Shown: positions 1 through 9,056, counted from the stretch's first letter. The stretch is 64,000 nucleotides of DNA from Actinomadura viridilutea (GCA_003001795.1 PVNI01000021.1:1-64000); one strand, 5' to 3'. Made by a program: numbers and translations. Notes: generated by a model from the letters alone, not told the origin.

Positions 1-154
1 TGATCGCGTTGTAGCCCATCAGCGTGTTGAGCTGCAGCCGCGACCCGGTCATGACGTCCAGCGCCAGCACCACCGCCGTGATCAGCGTGATGAGCGGCCC
101 GCGCTGCCGCGGCGGCCCTGGTCGGCGCCCGACGTGCCGAAATGCGGCCTCCGC
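1..154 (-). CDS. Partial multi-pass membrane protein, runs off the window
   Basis: The leftward frame reads through the window edge as a hydrophobic stretch (LITLITAVVLALDVM) followed by GSRLQLNTLMGYNAI. From memory, that pattern occurs inside large actinobacterial membrane proteins of the alkaline-phosphatase-like/uncharacterised type, just before a 'VAGRF' type motif. An in-frame TGA at 155-157 closes the frame upstream, and no good start lies between it and the membrane segment. In its relatives this motif lies well inside the protein. The piece is therefore either a 5'-truncated remnant or a frameshifted gene. The rest lies outside the window. Confidence 0.4.
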
Positions 155-159
155 TCAGC

Positions 160-729
160 TCAGAGTTCGGCGAGGAAGGTCAAAGCCACGGCCCACGCTT
201 GTTCAGCCGCCTCGGGGTCGTAGTCGGGCAGGTCAGGGTCGGTGAACAGGTGACCCGCCCCCGGGTAGCGGTAGACCTCGACGTCGGCCCCGGCGCGCCG
301 CATGCGCAGGTACCAGGCGTTCAGCCAGTCGACCGGCTCGTAGGTGTCGGGGTCGGCCACGTGCAGCTGCACGGGGATGTCGGTGGACGCGTCGTCCGCC
401 ATGTCCGAGGTGCCGTGCATGAGCAGCAGCCCGCGCGCCTTGTCGTCGGCGAGGGCGAGGTTCTGGGCCAGGGCGGCACCGAGCGAGAATCCCGCGTAGA
501 CCAGGCCGTCCTGCGACAGCGGCGCCGCGGCCGACACCGCGCGCTTGAGGAGCTCGTCCCGGCCGATCTCCTCTTTGATCTCGATGCCCGCCTCCGGGGT
601 GTCCACGACCCGACCGTCGTACAGGTCGGGCACGTGCACCTCGTGCCCCGCCGCACGCAGCCGATCCGCCGCCTGGTGGACCGCGGGCCGCAGCCCGTAC
701 ATCGAGTGCAAGAGCAGAATCCTCGCCAT
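160..729 (-). CDS. Dienelactone hydrolase family alpha/beta hydrolase
   Basis: This 189-residue protein has the size and layout of the dienelactone hydrolase family: cytoplasmic alpha/beta-hydrolases acting on lactones, esters or thioesters. It opens with the beta-strand MARILLLHSMYGL. The nucleophile elbow GFSLG places the likely catalytic Ser at about residue 82. The acid is probably in ADPDTYEPVDW (about 126-136) and the His is in GAGHLF (about 160). Classical enzymes use Cys at the nucleophile position; Ser is common in the uncharacterised actinobacterial branch. An upstream in-frame start exists, but ATG at 729 is where family homology begins. Substrate unknown. Confidence 0.8.
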   Translation of the reverse strand: MARILLLHSMYGLRPAVHQAADRLRAAGHEVHVPDLYDGRVVDTPEAGIEIKEEIGRDELLKRAVSAAAPLSQDGLVYAGFSLGAALAQNLALADDKARGLLLMHGTSDMADDASTDIPVQLHVADPDTYEPVDWLNAWYLRMRRAGADVEVYRYPGAGHLFTDPDLPDYDPEAAEQAWAVALTFLAEL

Positions 730-855
730 GGCCCCACAGCCTAAGGTCACCCAGCCCCCACAACGCTCCCCCACCGCCCCGCCCGCCCCGACGGCAAGAC
801 GCAATCGTCCGCGCCCCCGCTCAGCCGAACACAGCACCGAGGACCACAACTAGGC

Positions 856-1260
856 GTGTTTCGAAGTAGGTGGAGCTATTCGTTGATGGCGGTGATCTCA
901 AGGACGGCCTGGTAGCGGACGGCGAGCTTGATGCAAGGCCCCCATCGGGACACGCCGGCCCAGTCCGGCGGCAGCAAGCACCGCCCCAGATGATGGTCGA
1001 CAGATCAAACTCAAGGCCCTATGTCCAGTCGCAACGCGGGTCAGACCACCACCCGAGGCGGCACCCGCACATCTTCACAGCCGTAGCGGGTGACCACGGG
1101 CCGATGCCGCTTGAGACGGTTGGTACCGCACTCACAGTGTGACGGCCCCGGTAGTCGGCCGGATCGAAGCCGGGTGGACGGCCGCCGCGGCTGCCCCGGC
1201 CGCTGCTGGTGTCGGGCCTTTCGGCCTGGACCCGGATCGTGGCGGCTTTCCCGCCCTCAG
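856..1260 (-). pseudogene. IS5-family transposase, decayed C-terminal half with terminal repeat
   Basis: Read leftward, two blocks match the end of IS5-type transposases of actinomycetes. One is GSRGGRPPGFDPADYRG followed by RHTVECGTNRLKRHRPVVTR (about 1230-1075). The other is KLAVRYQAVLEITAINE followed by a stop (929-876). The two should be contiguous but are separated by about 140 bases of unrelated sequence. The N-terminal half and the catalytic first Asp region are absent. Just outside the stop lies gtgtttcgaagt (856-867), which recurs at 7317-7328 at the start of a second, rightward IS5 remnant and fits a terminal inverted repeat. The element is dead. Confidence 0.75.
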
Positions 1261-1311
1261 CGGTGCCTAGATGATCAGAATCGACGGGGTCGGCCCGGGT
1301 GCCCGGCCCAG

Positions 1312-1337
1312 GGAATCACAGGGCCCTAGGATCGGTT
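1312..1337 (+). promoter_or_regulatory. Sigma-R (oxidative stress) promoter of trxB
   Basis: GGAAT at 1312-1316 and GTT at 1335-1337 are separated by exactly 18 bases. This is the consensus for the thiol-oxidative-stress sigma factor SigR of actinomycetes (SigH in mycobacteria), and trxBA is a classical SigR target. The predicted transcript leader is about 155 bases. The assignment rests on the motif plus the target gene and is not experimental. Confidence 0.8.
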
Positions 1338-1501
1338 GACGCGATTGGCAGGCCGAAGGCACGCGCTCCGGAGGCGTCGAGCACCCAAGAGGTACGAGTC
1401 CGTACAAAGGGCAAGATGTCAGGGAAGGCGCGTATCACCGACACCGTGATGGTCACGGCATCGTCCTGCAGCCGAGGCGAGCAGAGGAGAGGCGCAGAAC
1501 A

Positions 1502-2479
1502 GTGAGCGACGTGCGTAACGTCATCATCATCGGGTCGGGCCCGGCGGGCTACACGGCCGCGATCTACGCCGCGCGCGGTGATCTGAAGCCGCTGGTGTTC
1601 GAGGGTTCGGTGTCGGCGGGTGGTGCGTTGATGAACACCACCGAGGTGGAGAACTTCCCGGGCTTCCCCGACGGGATCATGGGTCCGGACCTGATGGACA
1701 ACCTGCGCAAGCAGGCCGAGCGGTTCGGCGCCGAACTGATCGCCGACGACGTCACCGAGGTCGACCTGACCGCCGACCCCAAGATCGTCAAGGTGGGGGA
1801 CGAGGTCTACCGCGCCCGTGCGGTGATCATCGCGACCGGGTCGGGGTACCGCAAGCTGGGCCTGGAAGGCGAGGACCGGCTGTCGGGGCGGGGGGTGTCG
1901 TGGTGCGCCACCTGCGACGGCTTCTTCTTCCGGGATCAGGACATCGCCGTGGTCGGCGGCGGGGACACCGCCATGGAAGAGGCGATCTTCCTGACCCGGT
2001 TCGCCACGTCGGTGACCGTGATCCACCGGCGGGACCAGCTGCGCGCCAGCAAGATCATGCAGGATCGGGCCTTCGCCAACGACAAGATCCGGTTCCTGTG
2101 GAACAGCCAGGTGGTCGAGCTGCTCGGCGAGGACCGGCTGTCGGGCGTACGGGTGCGCAACACCCAGACCGGGGACGAGAGCGTGCTCGACGTGACGGGC
2201 CTGTTCATCGCGATCGGCCACGACCCGCGCAGCGAGCTGTTCGCCGGGCAGCTGGACACCGACGCCAACGGATACCTGATCGTGCAGGCTCCGACCACGC
2301 GGACCAAGATCCCGGGAGTGTTCGCCGCCGGTGACGTGGTGGACCACATCTACCGCCAGGCCGTCACCGCCGCGGGCAGCGGCTGCGCCGCGGCCATCGA
2401 CGCCGAACGCTGGCTGCAGGAACACGGCCAGGCCGAGACCGTGCCGCAGGATTCCGCCGAGCTCACCCGCCAGCGCTGA
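1502..2479 (+). CDS. trxB: Thioredoxin-disulfide reductase
   Basis: TrxB transfers electrons from NADPH through FAD to thioredoxin. The 325 residues match the low-molecular-weight bacterial family. The FAD-binding GSGPAG is at 11-16, the redox CATC centre at 135-138, the NADPH-binding GGGDTA at 152-157, and the C-terminal FAD motif AAGDVVDH follows near residue 280. The GTG start at 1502 follows GGAGAGG with good spacing. It lies 47 bases before trxA and behind a SigR-type promoter, so the two genes form the cytoplasmic disulfide-reducing system. Confidence 0.97.
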   Translation: MSDVRNVIIIGSGPAGYTAAIYAARGDLKPLVFEGSVSAGGALMNTTEVENFPGFPDGIMGPDLMDNLRKQAERFGAELIADDVTEVDLTADPKIVKVGDEVYRARAVIIATGSGYRKLGLEGEDRLSGRGVSWCATCDGFFFRDQDIAVVGGGDTAMEEAIFLTRFATSVTVIHRRDQLRASKIMQDRAFANDKIRFLWNSQVVELLGEDRLSGVRVRNTQTGDESVLDVTGLFIAIGHDPRSELFAGQLDTDANGYLIVQAPTTRTKIPGVFAAGDVVDHIYRQAVTAAGSGCAAAIDAERWLQEHGQAETVPQDSAELTRQR

Positions 2480-2526
2480 GCGTGCGAGGGCACCCCGCCC
2501 GGCCCGAGGAACACGAAGGAGAAGCC

Positions 2527-2841
2527 ATGAAAGCCGTGACCGACGCGGATTTCGACGCCGAGGTCCTCAAGAGTGACAAGCCCGTGCTGGTCGACTTCTG
2601 GGCGGAGTGGTGCGCGCCGTGCCGGATGGTGGCTCCCGTCCTGGAGGAGATCGCCGCTGAGCACGGCGACAAGCTGGACATCGTCAAGATGAACATCGAC
2701 GAGAACCCCAACGTGCCGCGGCAGTACGGCATCGCCAGCATTCCGGCCATGTTCGTCTTCAAGGACGGCCAGCCCGCCCACCAGATCATCGGCGCCAAGC
2801 CGAAGGCCGCGCTGCTGCGCGAACTCGCCGACTTCATCTGA
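2527..2841 (+). CDS. trxA: Thioredoxin
   Basis: This is a 104-residue classical thioredoxin. The active site WCAPC is at residues 28-32 and the cis-proline occurs in ASIPAMFVF (about 73). The frame is open from 2482, but ATG 2527 is chosen because an AAGGAG ribosome site lies just upstream and homology begins there. It is second in the trxB-trxA operon and is followed by a strong hairpin terminator. It reduces cytoplasmic protein disulfides and is itself recycled by TrxB. Confidence 0.97.
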   Translation: MKAVTDADFDAEVLKSDKPVLVDFWAEWCAPCRMVAPVLEEIAAEHGDKLDIVKMNIDENPNVPRQYGIASIPAMFVFKDGQPAHQIIGAKPKAALLRELADFI

Positions 2842-2870
2842 CCCTCGCCTCCCGCGGCGAGCGCACCATA

Positions 2871-2906
2871 GATGGCCCCGTCCCCGGTCTCCGGGACGGG
2901 GCCATC
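2871..2906 (+). terminator. Hairpin terminator after trxA
   Basis: A perfect 14-bp stem (gatggccccgtccc / gggacggggccatc) has an 8-base loop and begins 30 bases after the trxA stop. No long T-run follows, as is usual in actinomycetes. Confidence 0.85.
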
Positions 2907-3769
2907 TGCCTTATCCTCGAACGCCGTACCACCCACAGCCGACGCAGAAGCAGGCGGCACGCCGTCCGGGACGTGCAACCGCAGGACGCACGCATGCGGG
3001 GAGGCTCGGCCGGCTCGGGCCCGGAAGGGCTGGAAACATGCACGACGCGGACGAGCCCGCCCTGGCCGAGGAGATCCAGCGCAAGCGTGCCCGGTGCCGC
3101 GTCCCCGAGTCCGAGCGGACGATTGTGGCTGGGTGGGCAGGCAGCACAGCATCGGTTCGCCGACGTGGGGCGCAGCCGCCGGCCGTGAACAACACAGGCT
3201 CGTCCCGAGGCCTCCTGTAAAGGCGCTCGGCGATGGTCAGGCACGCCTCATGGCGCACGGCGTCAGCGAACAACGAGCCGTGTCCGGAGAGGACGTCCTC
3301 GACCATGGCCCGCAGCCGCTCGCGGGCAGCGCGGGCGCGGTCGGGCGCGGCCTGGCCGGCGGTGATGACGGAACCGCCGCACCGGGCGTCACGATCACAC
3401 CGCCATGCGCCCCCTTTACAGCGCCTCCTGGAGGCTGTGAACGGGCATGGCCTGTTTCACTGTCGCGACCGTCTCGAAAGCATGAGGGCGCCTCAGGTGG
3501 TGAAGGCACCGGCCGGCCTCCTGCACTCTGACCTCCCGACCATCCCTCGAGAGGGAAGCCGCGCGCTCGCGCACCCATGAAGACACCGGCGCGGGCCTGC
3601 GGCGGCGCCCTGACCCGACCAACGTTTCATGTGAAACATCTGAAGTCGGCCTTTGAGGCGCACCACGCGCAGGCAACTTCGGTAGATCTTTTCGGAAAGC
3701 CGACGGCCTCGCTCTTGATCAGGCCGGCGAGGTCCTTCGAATGCCTAGTACTGCGGCGCTCAGAGGCGC
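2907..3769. other. Long gap between trxA and the acetyltransferase, no convincing gene
   Basis: No frame in these 860 bases has a plausible start with ribosome site and recognisable homology. Two pieces look like eroded coding DNA: a leftward stretch around 3190-3370 (RARAARERLRAMVEDVLSG and AVRHEACLTIAERLYRR) and a rightward 60-residue frame at 3038-3220. Both are interrupted or out of frame with their surroundings. A variant parS site lies at 3624-3637. Confidence 0.5.
3624..3637. promoter_or_regulatory. Variant parS site
   Basis: gtttcatgtgaaac differs from the palindromic parS core gtttcacgtgaaac by a single C-to-T change at the centre. Four perfect copies lie to its right, so this is probably a weaker ParB site. 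Confidence 0.6.
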
Positions 3770-4387
3770 TCAGACGGGCCGGAGGGCGCCTTCCGGGGTC
3801 ATGGACCCCAGGAGTCTTTCCAGGGCCACCTCGACGTCCTCACGCCACGACAGAGCCGACTTCAGCTCCAGGCGCAGTCTCGGGAAGCGATGGTGCGGCC
3901 GGATGGTCTTGAAGCCGACCGCGAGAAGGTAGTCGGCGGGCACCATGCACGCGCCGTCCTCCCCCTTGAGGTCGCCGAACGCCTCGATGGCCTTGACCGA
4001 ACGCCGCGTGAGGTCCTTGGCGACGCCCTGCACGAGCATCCGGCCCAGGCCGCCCCCGGCGAACTCCGGCAGGATGTGCGCGGTCATCAACAGCACGGCG
4101 TCGGCGCTGACGGGACTGGTGGGGAACGCCACGGAACGTGGGACGTACAGCGGCGGCGCGTACATCACGAAACCCGCCGGAACGTCGTCGACATAAACGA
4201 TTTTTCCGCAGCTGCCCCACTCGAGCAGCGTGGACGAAATCCACGCCTCCTTCTCCAGGGCCGGATCGCCCGTTTCCACGGCGCGGTCCCGGCTCACCGG
4301 GTCGAGTTCCCAGAAGACACAGCGGCGGCAGCGACGCGGGAGGTCGTCGAGGTTGTCCAACGTGATGTTGACGAGACGACGCGACAC
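3770..4387 (-). CDS. GNAT-family N-acetyltransferase
   Basis: This 205-residue protein of the GCN5-related acetyltransferase fold would transfer an acetyl group from acetyl-CoA to an unknown acceptor. The pyrophosphate-binding signature of motif A is seen as FAGGGLGRML at about 109-118. It is followed by a predicted helix and a C-terminal strand region ending in PRLRLEL. An N-terminal CRRC pair (20-23) precedes the core. GTG 4387 is chosen because AGGGGG lies upstream and the preceding frame has no homology. A gene like this sits near trxA and parB in many actinomycete origin regions. It converges on trxA. Confidence 0.8.
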   Translation of the reverse strand: MSRRLVNITLDNLDDLPRRCRRCVFWELDPVSRDRAVETGDPALEKEAWISSTLLEWGSCGKIVYVDDVPAGFVMYAPPLYVPRSVAFPTSPVSADAVLLMTAHILPEFAGGGLGRMLVQGVAKDLTRRSVKAIEAFGDLKGEDGACMVPADYLLAVGFKTIRPHHRFPRLRLELKSALSWREDVEVALERLLGSMTPEGALRPV

Positions 4388-4887
4388 CGAATCGGCACCC
4401 CCTGAGGCTCGCTCGGCCGGTCCGCTTCTGTGGCGCGCTTCCGGAACCGGTGAACGAGCGTGTTCGCTGCGGGGCTTGCTATGCGCAGCGCCACTTCGTG
4501 GAATTCCCGGCAACGAACCGGGACCCTGAGGCATCGTATCGAACAGCGGGCTTCTTCCCGGCGCGGACGACCGTCGGTGCGTGGGAAGCGAGGCAACGTT
4601 GGGCAAAAATGCCGCGGTCATTCGTCGAGGGTGCTGTGATCCGGCTCCTGGTGGGTAGACCGTTCGCTTTATCGATGCCTCGGGTTCATGCGTCCCGCCG
4701 CCGCGGGAGGGGCCGTCGGCCCCGCGACCGCGGCTTCCGGCTTCGGCCGGCGGGGGGAGAGAGCCTCCCGGACGGCAATGTCCGGCCGGGACACGGATCT
4801 GAGCATCGCCGCTCAGGGGTTCCGCCACGTCGTTCCAAGGCCATGCCGTAGGTTTCAGGGTTATCCGATCACCCTTGGAGGTGCCTC
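4388..4887. other. Divergent intergenic region
   Basis: These 500 bases separate the leftward acetyltransferase from the rightward aminotransferase and should hold both promoters. GC-rich inverted segments occur around 4700-4760. I see no gene and no hexamer pair that I would defend. Confidence 0.5.
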
Positions 4888-6186
4888 GTGGAACTGCACT
4901 CGCGAACAGACGCCTACATCGGTCGCTACGCCGCCCGTGCCGCCGGCATGGTGCCTTCGGAGATCCGGGCTCTGTTCGCGGTGGCCGACCGTCCCGAGGT
5001 CGTCTCCCTCGCCGGCGGCATGCCCTACGTCTCGGCGCTGCCGCTGGACCGGATCGGCGAGATGATCGGCGAACTGGTCGCCCGCAATGGTGCGCAGGTG
5101 CTCCAGTACGCCTCGGCGCAGGGCGATCCCGTCCTTCGCGAGCAGATCTGCGAGGTCATGGAGCTCGAGGGCATTCGCGCCAACCCCGACGACGTGGTGG
5201 TCACGGTCGGCGCCCAGCAGGCCCTCGACCTCGTCACGAAGATCTTCGTGGACCCGGGTGACGTGGTGCTGGCCGAGGCGCCCTCCTACGTGGGGGCGCT
5301 GGGCACGTTCGCCGCGTATCAGGCCGAGGTCGTCCATGTTCCGCTCGACGACGGCGGACTGATCCCGGCCGCGCTGCGGGAGACCCTGGAACGCCTGCGC
5401 CGGGACGGCCGCCGGGTCAAGTTCCTCTACACGGTGCCCACCTTCCAGAACCCCGCCGGGGTCACGCTCACCGCTCCGCGACGCGCGCAGATTCTGGAGA
5501 TCTGCGCCGAGTACGACGTGCTCGTCCTGGAAGACAACCCTTATGGCCTGCTGGGCTTCGACGGCGAGCCGATGAGGGCGCTGCGCGCCTACGACAGCGA
5601 ACGGGTCATCTACCTCGGTTCGTTCTCCAAGACGATCGCGTCTGGACTGCGGGTGGGGTGGGCGCTGGCTCCTCACTCGGTGCGGGCCAAGCTGGTGCTG
5701 GCCGCCGAATCCGCCGTGCTCTGCCACGCCAACCTCTCGCAGCTCGCCGTGCGGGAGTACCTGGCGACCCAGCCGTGGCGCGAGCAGATCAAGGACTTCC
5801 GGGTCATGTACCGGGAGCGCCGCGACGCCATGCTCGACGCCCTGGAGACCCTGATGCCGAAGGGCTGCACCTGGACGCGTCCATCGGGCGGCTTCTTCGT
5901 CTGGCTCACCGTGCCGGAGGGTCTGGACACCAAGGCGATGGCCCCGCGCGCCATCGCGGAACGCGTCGCGTACGTCCCGGGCACGGGCTTCTACTCGAAC
6001 GGAGACGGCCGACGCCACATGAGGCTGTCGTACTGCTACCCCGAGCCCCACCGGATCCGCGAGGGCGTCCGGAGGCTCGCCGGAGTGGTGGAGGAGGAGA
6101 TCCGCCTGCGGGACACTTTCGGAGGAGTGAGGCGTGACGACAGGGCGCCCGGCGGGGTCGACACCCCGGGTCCCGGTCTCGTCTGA
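4888..6186 (+). CDS. PLP-dependent class I/II aminotransferase
   Basis: This 432-residue fold-type I PLP enzyme most resembles the 2-aminoadipate / MocR-related aminotransferase branch without a DNA-binding domain. PLP contacts are seen in order: GAQQALD (108-114), substrate-side FQNPAG (186-191), EDNPYG (215-220) and the Schiff-base lysine in GSFSKTIASGLRVGW (Lys248). The GTG start at 4888 follows CTTGGAGG. Its place between the acetyltransferase and ddl recurs near actinobacterial parAB loci. The amino-acid substrate cannot be told from sequence. A hairpin separates it from ddl. Confidence 0.85.
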   Translation: MELHSRTDAYIGRYAARAAGMVPSEIRALFAVADRPEVVSLAGGMPYVSALPLDRIGEMIGELVARNGAQVLQYASAQGDPVLREQICEVMELEGIRANPDDVVVTVGAQQALDLVTKIFVDPGDVVLAEAPSYVGALGTFAAYQAEVVHVPLDDGGLIPAALRETLERLRRDGRRVKFLYTVPTFQNPAGVTLTAPRRAQILEICAEYDVLVLEDNPYGLLGFDGEPMRALRAYDSERVIYLGSFSKTIASGLRVGWALAPHSVRAKLVLAAESAVLCHANLSQLAVREYLATQPWREQIKDFRVMYRERRDAMLDALETLMPKGCTWTRPSGGFFVWLTVPEGLDTKAMAPRAIAERVAYVPGTGFYSNGDGRRHMRLSYCYPEPHRIREGVRRLAGVVEEEIRLRDTFGGVRRDDRAPGGVDTPGPGLV

Positions 6187-6200
6187 CGGAACTCGTCGGG

Positions 6201-6231
6201 AACGCCGGCTCCGCACGCTGGGGCCGGCGTT
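6201..6231 (+). terminator. Hairpin after the aminotransferase
   Basis: The stem aacgccggc (6201-6209) pairs with gccggcgtt (6223-6231) and is followed by TTTCC. It is a candidate terminator or attenuator, because ddl starts only 27 bases later. Confidence 0.7.
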
Positions 6232-6257
6232 TTCCGTTCAACGTGAAAGGCAGTGGT

Positions 6258-7199
6258 GTGGAACTCGGACACGTCGTCGTCCTCGCCGGTGGCCTGTCGT
6301 ACGAGCGCGAGGTGTCCCTGCGCTCCGGTCGGCGGGTCGCGGACGCGCTGCGCGCCCTCGACATCCCTGTCGAACTGCGAGACACCGACGCGACACTGCT
6401 GGACGCGCTGGCCACCGATCCCCCGGACGTGGTGTTCCCCGTCCTGCACGGGGCGTCCGGAGAGGACGGCTCGATCCGAGACGTGTTGGAGCTGGTGGGC
6501 GTCCCATATGTGGGCGCCCGCCCTGACGCCTGCCGGGTCGCTTGGGACAAGCCCACCGCCAAGGCGGTCGTCGCCCGGGCGGGCCTGTCCACCCCGGAAT
6601 CCGTCGCCCTGCCGAAGGAGATCTTCCACGATCTGGGCGCCGCCTCGGTCCTCGACCGGATCGTCGAACACCTCGGGCTTCCTCTCATGGTGAAGCCCAC
6701 CCGCGGAGGATCGGCCCTCGGCGCCTCCGTCGTCCGCGACGCCGAGCAGCTCCCGGCCGCCATGGTGGGCTGCTTCGCCTACGGGGACACGGCTCTCATC
6801 GAACGCTATGTGGAGGGCACGGAGGTAGCGGTCAGCGTGATCGAGCGCGGCGGCGAACCGTATCCGCTGCCCGCGGTAGAAATCGTCGCCGCCGGAGGGC
6901 GATACGACTACACCGCACGCTACGACGCCGGCGATACCGAGTTCGTGATCCCGGCCCGCCTGTCCCCAGAGGCCGCCGAACGGGTCACCGCCGCCGCGCT
7001 CACCGCCCACCGCGCCCTAGGGCTGCGCGACCTCTCCCGTACCGACCTGATCGTCACCCCTTCCGGCGAGGTCCACTTCCTCGAGGTCAACGTCGCCCCC
7101 GGCATGACCGAGACGAGCCTTCTGCCCCGCGCCATCGCCGCTGCCGGTTTGGAGCTCTCCCACATCTGCCGCGACCTTCTGATCCAACGTTTCACGTGA
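6258..7199 (+). CDS. D-alanine--D-alanine ligase-like ATP-grasp protein
   Basis: This 313-residue ATP-grasp enzyme resembles D-Ala-D-Ala ligase, which makes the dipeptide end of peptidoglycan precursors. The N-terminal domain shows LAGGLSYEREVSLRSG and VLHGASGEDGS. The ATP-grasp core has LMVKPTRGGSALGA and the Mg/ATP end motif FLEVNVAPGMTETSLLPRA. GTG 6258 is preferred over GTG 6243 because AAAGG lies 7 bases upstream. It is somewhat short, and may be a second, origin-linked ligase rather than the main Ddl. The stop codon lies inside a perfect parS site. Confidence 0.82.
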   Translation: MELGHVVVLAGGLSYEREVSLRSGRRVADALRALDIPVELRDTDATLLDALATDPPDVVFPVLHGASGEDGSIRDVLELVGVPYVGARPDACRVAWDKPTAKAVVARAGLSTPESVALPKEIFHDLGAASVLDRIVEHLGLPLMVKPTRGGSALGASVVRDAEQLPAAMVGCFAYGDTALIERYVEGTEVAVSVIERGGEPYPLPAVEIVAAGGRYDYTARYDAGDTEFVIPARLSPEAAERVTAAALTAHRALGLRDLSRTDLIVTPSGEVHFLEVNVAPGMTETSLLPRAIAAAGLELSHICRDLLIQRFT

Positions 7200-7202
7200 A
7201 AC
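7189..7202. promoter_or_regulatory. parS centromere site overlapping the ddl stop codon
   Basis: A perfect gtttcacgtgaaac palindrome, the ParB-binding site of actinomycete chromosomes. It supplies the last codons and the TGA of the upstream gene. Confidence 0.95.
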
Positions 7203-7316
7203 ATCGCGCCTGCCGAACACCCACCCCTCGGTGAGGGACCTGGCCGGCACGGGCACTTGACTGCCACTGGTCGCCGCCACGGCGCGGCTGGCCGCTGCCG
7301 TGTTTCGAGCCAGAGT

Positions 7317-8215
7317 GTGTTTCGAAGTGCGGTGAGCGTCGGCGTGTTGTGAGTCGAACGCAACGAGGTCTCCGGTAGACGGGCTTGTCCACAAGAACCA
7401 CCCTGAACCGGAGACCTCATGGCCACTCCAGCCGCGACCAGGCGGTTCGACCCGACCGACGCGCACTAAGCGGTCCTGGAGCCGCTGCTGCCGTCGCCCG
7501 GCGGCCGGGCCGACCATCCACGTGGACCAAACGACAGCTCATCGACAGGATCCGGCGACGGGCGCGCACCGGCGCTGTGGCGTGACGTGCCCGCCTGCTA
7601 CGAATCCTGGCAGGCGGTCTACGGGCTGTTCGGCCGCCGGCAGCGTGAAGGCGTCCGGGCGCATCCCGGTCGCCTCGCAGGGCCCGGGCCGACGCGGCCG
7701 GGATGATCAGGCCAGCAGGTAAGCGTCGACTCCACATCATGCACTGCCCAACCGGAACGCCACCGGGGCCAAGCGGCACGGTGCGCGGCAGCGCGAGCCG
7801 GCCGGCTGCATGCTCGCCGAGCCGGTCGACCACGCGCTGGGCCGCTACCGCGGTGGGTTGTCGACCACGGCGCATCTGCCCCCTACGAGCAGGGGGCAGA
7901 TGCCGTTGTCGGGTGGTGGTGACCGCCGGCCAACGAGGGGATGCCCTGCGATTCAAGGCAGTGATGGTCGGCATCAGGGTCGCCCGCCTCAGACCGGGGC
8001 GTTCCCGGACCCGGCCCGATACGGGTGCGGGCCGATGCGGCCTCTTCCTCCCGGGTGATCCGTGCCCACCTGCGCCAGCGCGGCATCTCGCCGCCACGAT
8101 CCCGGTCCCGGCCGACCAGGCCCGGCACCGGCGGCGGGGCGGCCGCGGAGCTGGAGGGAGTGTCGATGATCGGCTCTGGCGTTGTGGTCGCTGGGACATC
8201 GCAATTCGCGCCGTA
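7317..8215 (+). pseudogene. IS5-family transposase, decayed, N-terminal to central part
   Basis: The element begins with gtgtttcgaagt (7317-7328), matching the end repeat at 856-867. From ATG 7419 the frames read FDPTDAH, a stop, then AVLEPLLPSP, WRDVPACYESWQAVYGLFGR, GRYRGGLSTTAHL, VVVTAGQRGDALRFKAV and RVIRAHLRQRGIS. This is the normal order of an IS5-type DDE transposase, but spread over three frames with an early stop. The C-terminal third (the NRLK region) is missing. No functional protein can be made. Confidence 0.8.
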
Positions 8216-8272
8216 GGTGCGGTTGACGCGACCCCCTAAGGCGCGTCTCTCAAAGCTGGCGCGCGCAACGAA

Positions 8273-8710
8273 TCATGATCGCCGTGCGACGCTCCACCGT
8301 TTCCCAGGGGTGTGCGTTCGCTGCCCTCCATGCTGATGCCCCAGCGCTTCCATGAGCACCTGAGCCGGAAACGTGACGGCGACTGCGAGCACGACTGACA
8401 TTCCTCCAAAGCGCATGAGCGACCTGTCGCGCAACGTGGACGCCAGCAGCTGCGTCGCATGCGCGCATGCCGACATCCAGTCGGCCGGCGTCGCAGGGGG
8501 TCCGTAGTTGCCGCGGCTGGTGATCCACTGGAGTCGACCTCCTAAAAGATGCCCTGCGGCTCCGAACCGGCTCAGGCCGCTATGAGCCGTCTCCCCCACC
8601 GCAGGCCGCTCATCTTCTCCCGGACCGAGTCGGGGCTGGGGCGCGTCAATCCCCCACTGACCGACGGCCGCCGGCGGGCACGGCATCTTCGGTCCTGCTT
8701 CTGCTGCCAA
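8273..8710 (-). CDS. Doubtful hypothetical protein
   Basis: This leftward 145-residue frame has fair third-position GC. It contains a hydrophobic patch, MRFGGMSVVLAVAVTF, about two thirds of the way along. A strong AGGAGG at about 8536-8541 lies inside it but serves a GTG (8528) in another, less protein-like frame. No homology is recognised. It may be a remnant. Confidence 0.22.
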   Translation of the reverse strand: MAAEAGPKMPCPPAAVGQWGIDAPQPRLGPGEDERPAVGETAHSGLSRFGAAGHLLGGRLQWITSRGNYGPPATPADWMSACAHATQLLASTLRDRSLMRFGGMSVVLAVAVTFPAQVLMEALGHQHGGQRTHTPGKRWSVARRS

Positions 8711-9042
8711 CCGACGGCCCTGTCCACTCCCGCCACTGCCCCCGTTCGCCTACCCGCTGCGGCCCGAGCACCCGCTCCCACGTCACCGCCTCATCGAGCG
8801 GAGGCCGCGGCTGCCGGGCGGACTCGCCTCGGCGAGACACGGCGAGCTGGCGGGCCGCTCGCCATCGCGGTGCTCACCAAGCGCTGCGGTGGAACACAGG
8901 CCCTGCCACTATGGCGCCGCGCCCCCGACCAACGCTCGCACCTCCATCAATGAAACAGCGGCTTCGCCAGTGCTGAGAGAAGAACGCGCATTAGGCGTCG
9001 CCGGAATGGCTGGTGCACAACTGTCCGGGGTCGCGGGCGGAG

Positions 9043-9056
9043 GTTTCACGTGAAAC
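9043..9056. promoter_or_regulatory. parS centromere site
   Basis: Perfect gtttcacgtgaaac in sequence that is otherwise non-coding. Confidence 0.93.

Noticed and set aside
3038..3220. 60-codon rightward frame MHDADEPALAEEIQRKRAR
   Set aside because: Looks somewhat protein-like but has no ribosome site or homology; mentioned only as a possible remnant.
6236..6250. parS-like gttcaacgtgaaag before ddl
   Set aside because: Three mismatches to the 14-mer, which breaks the palindrome.
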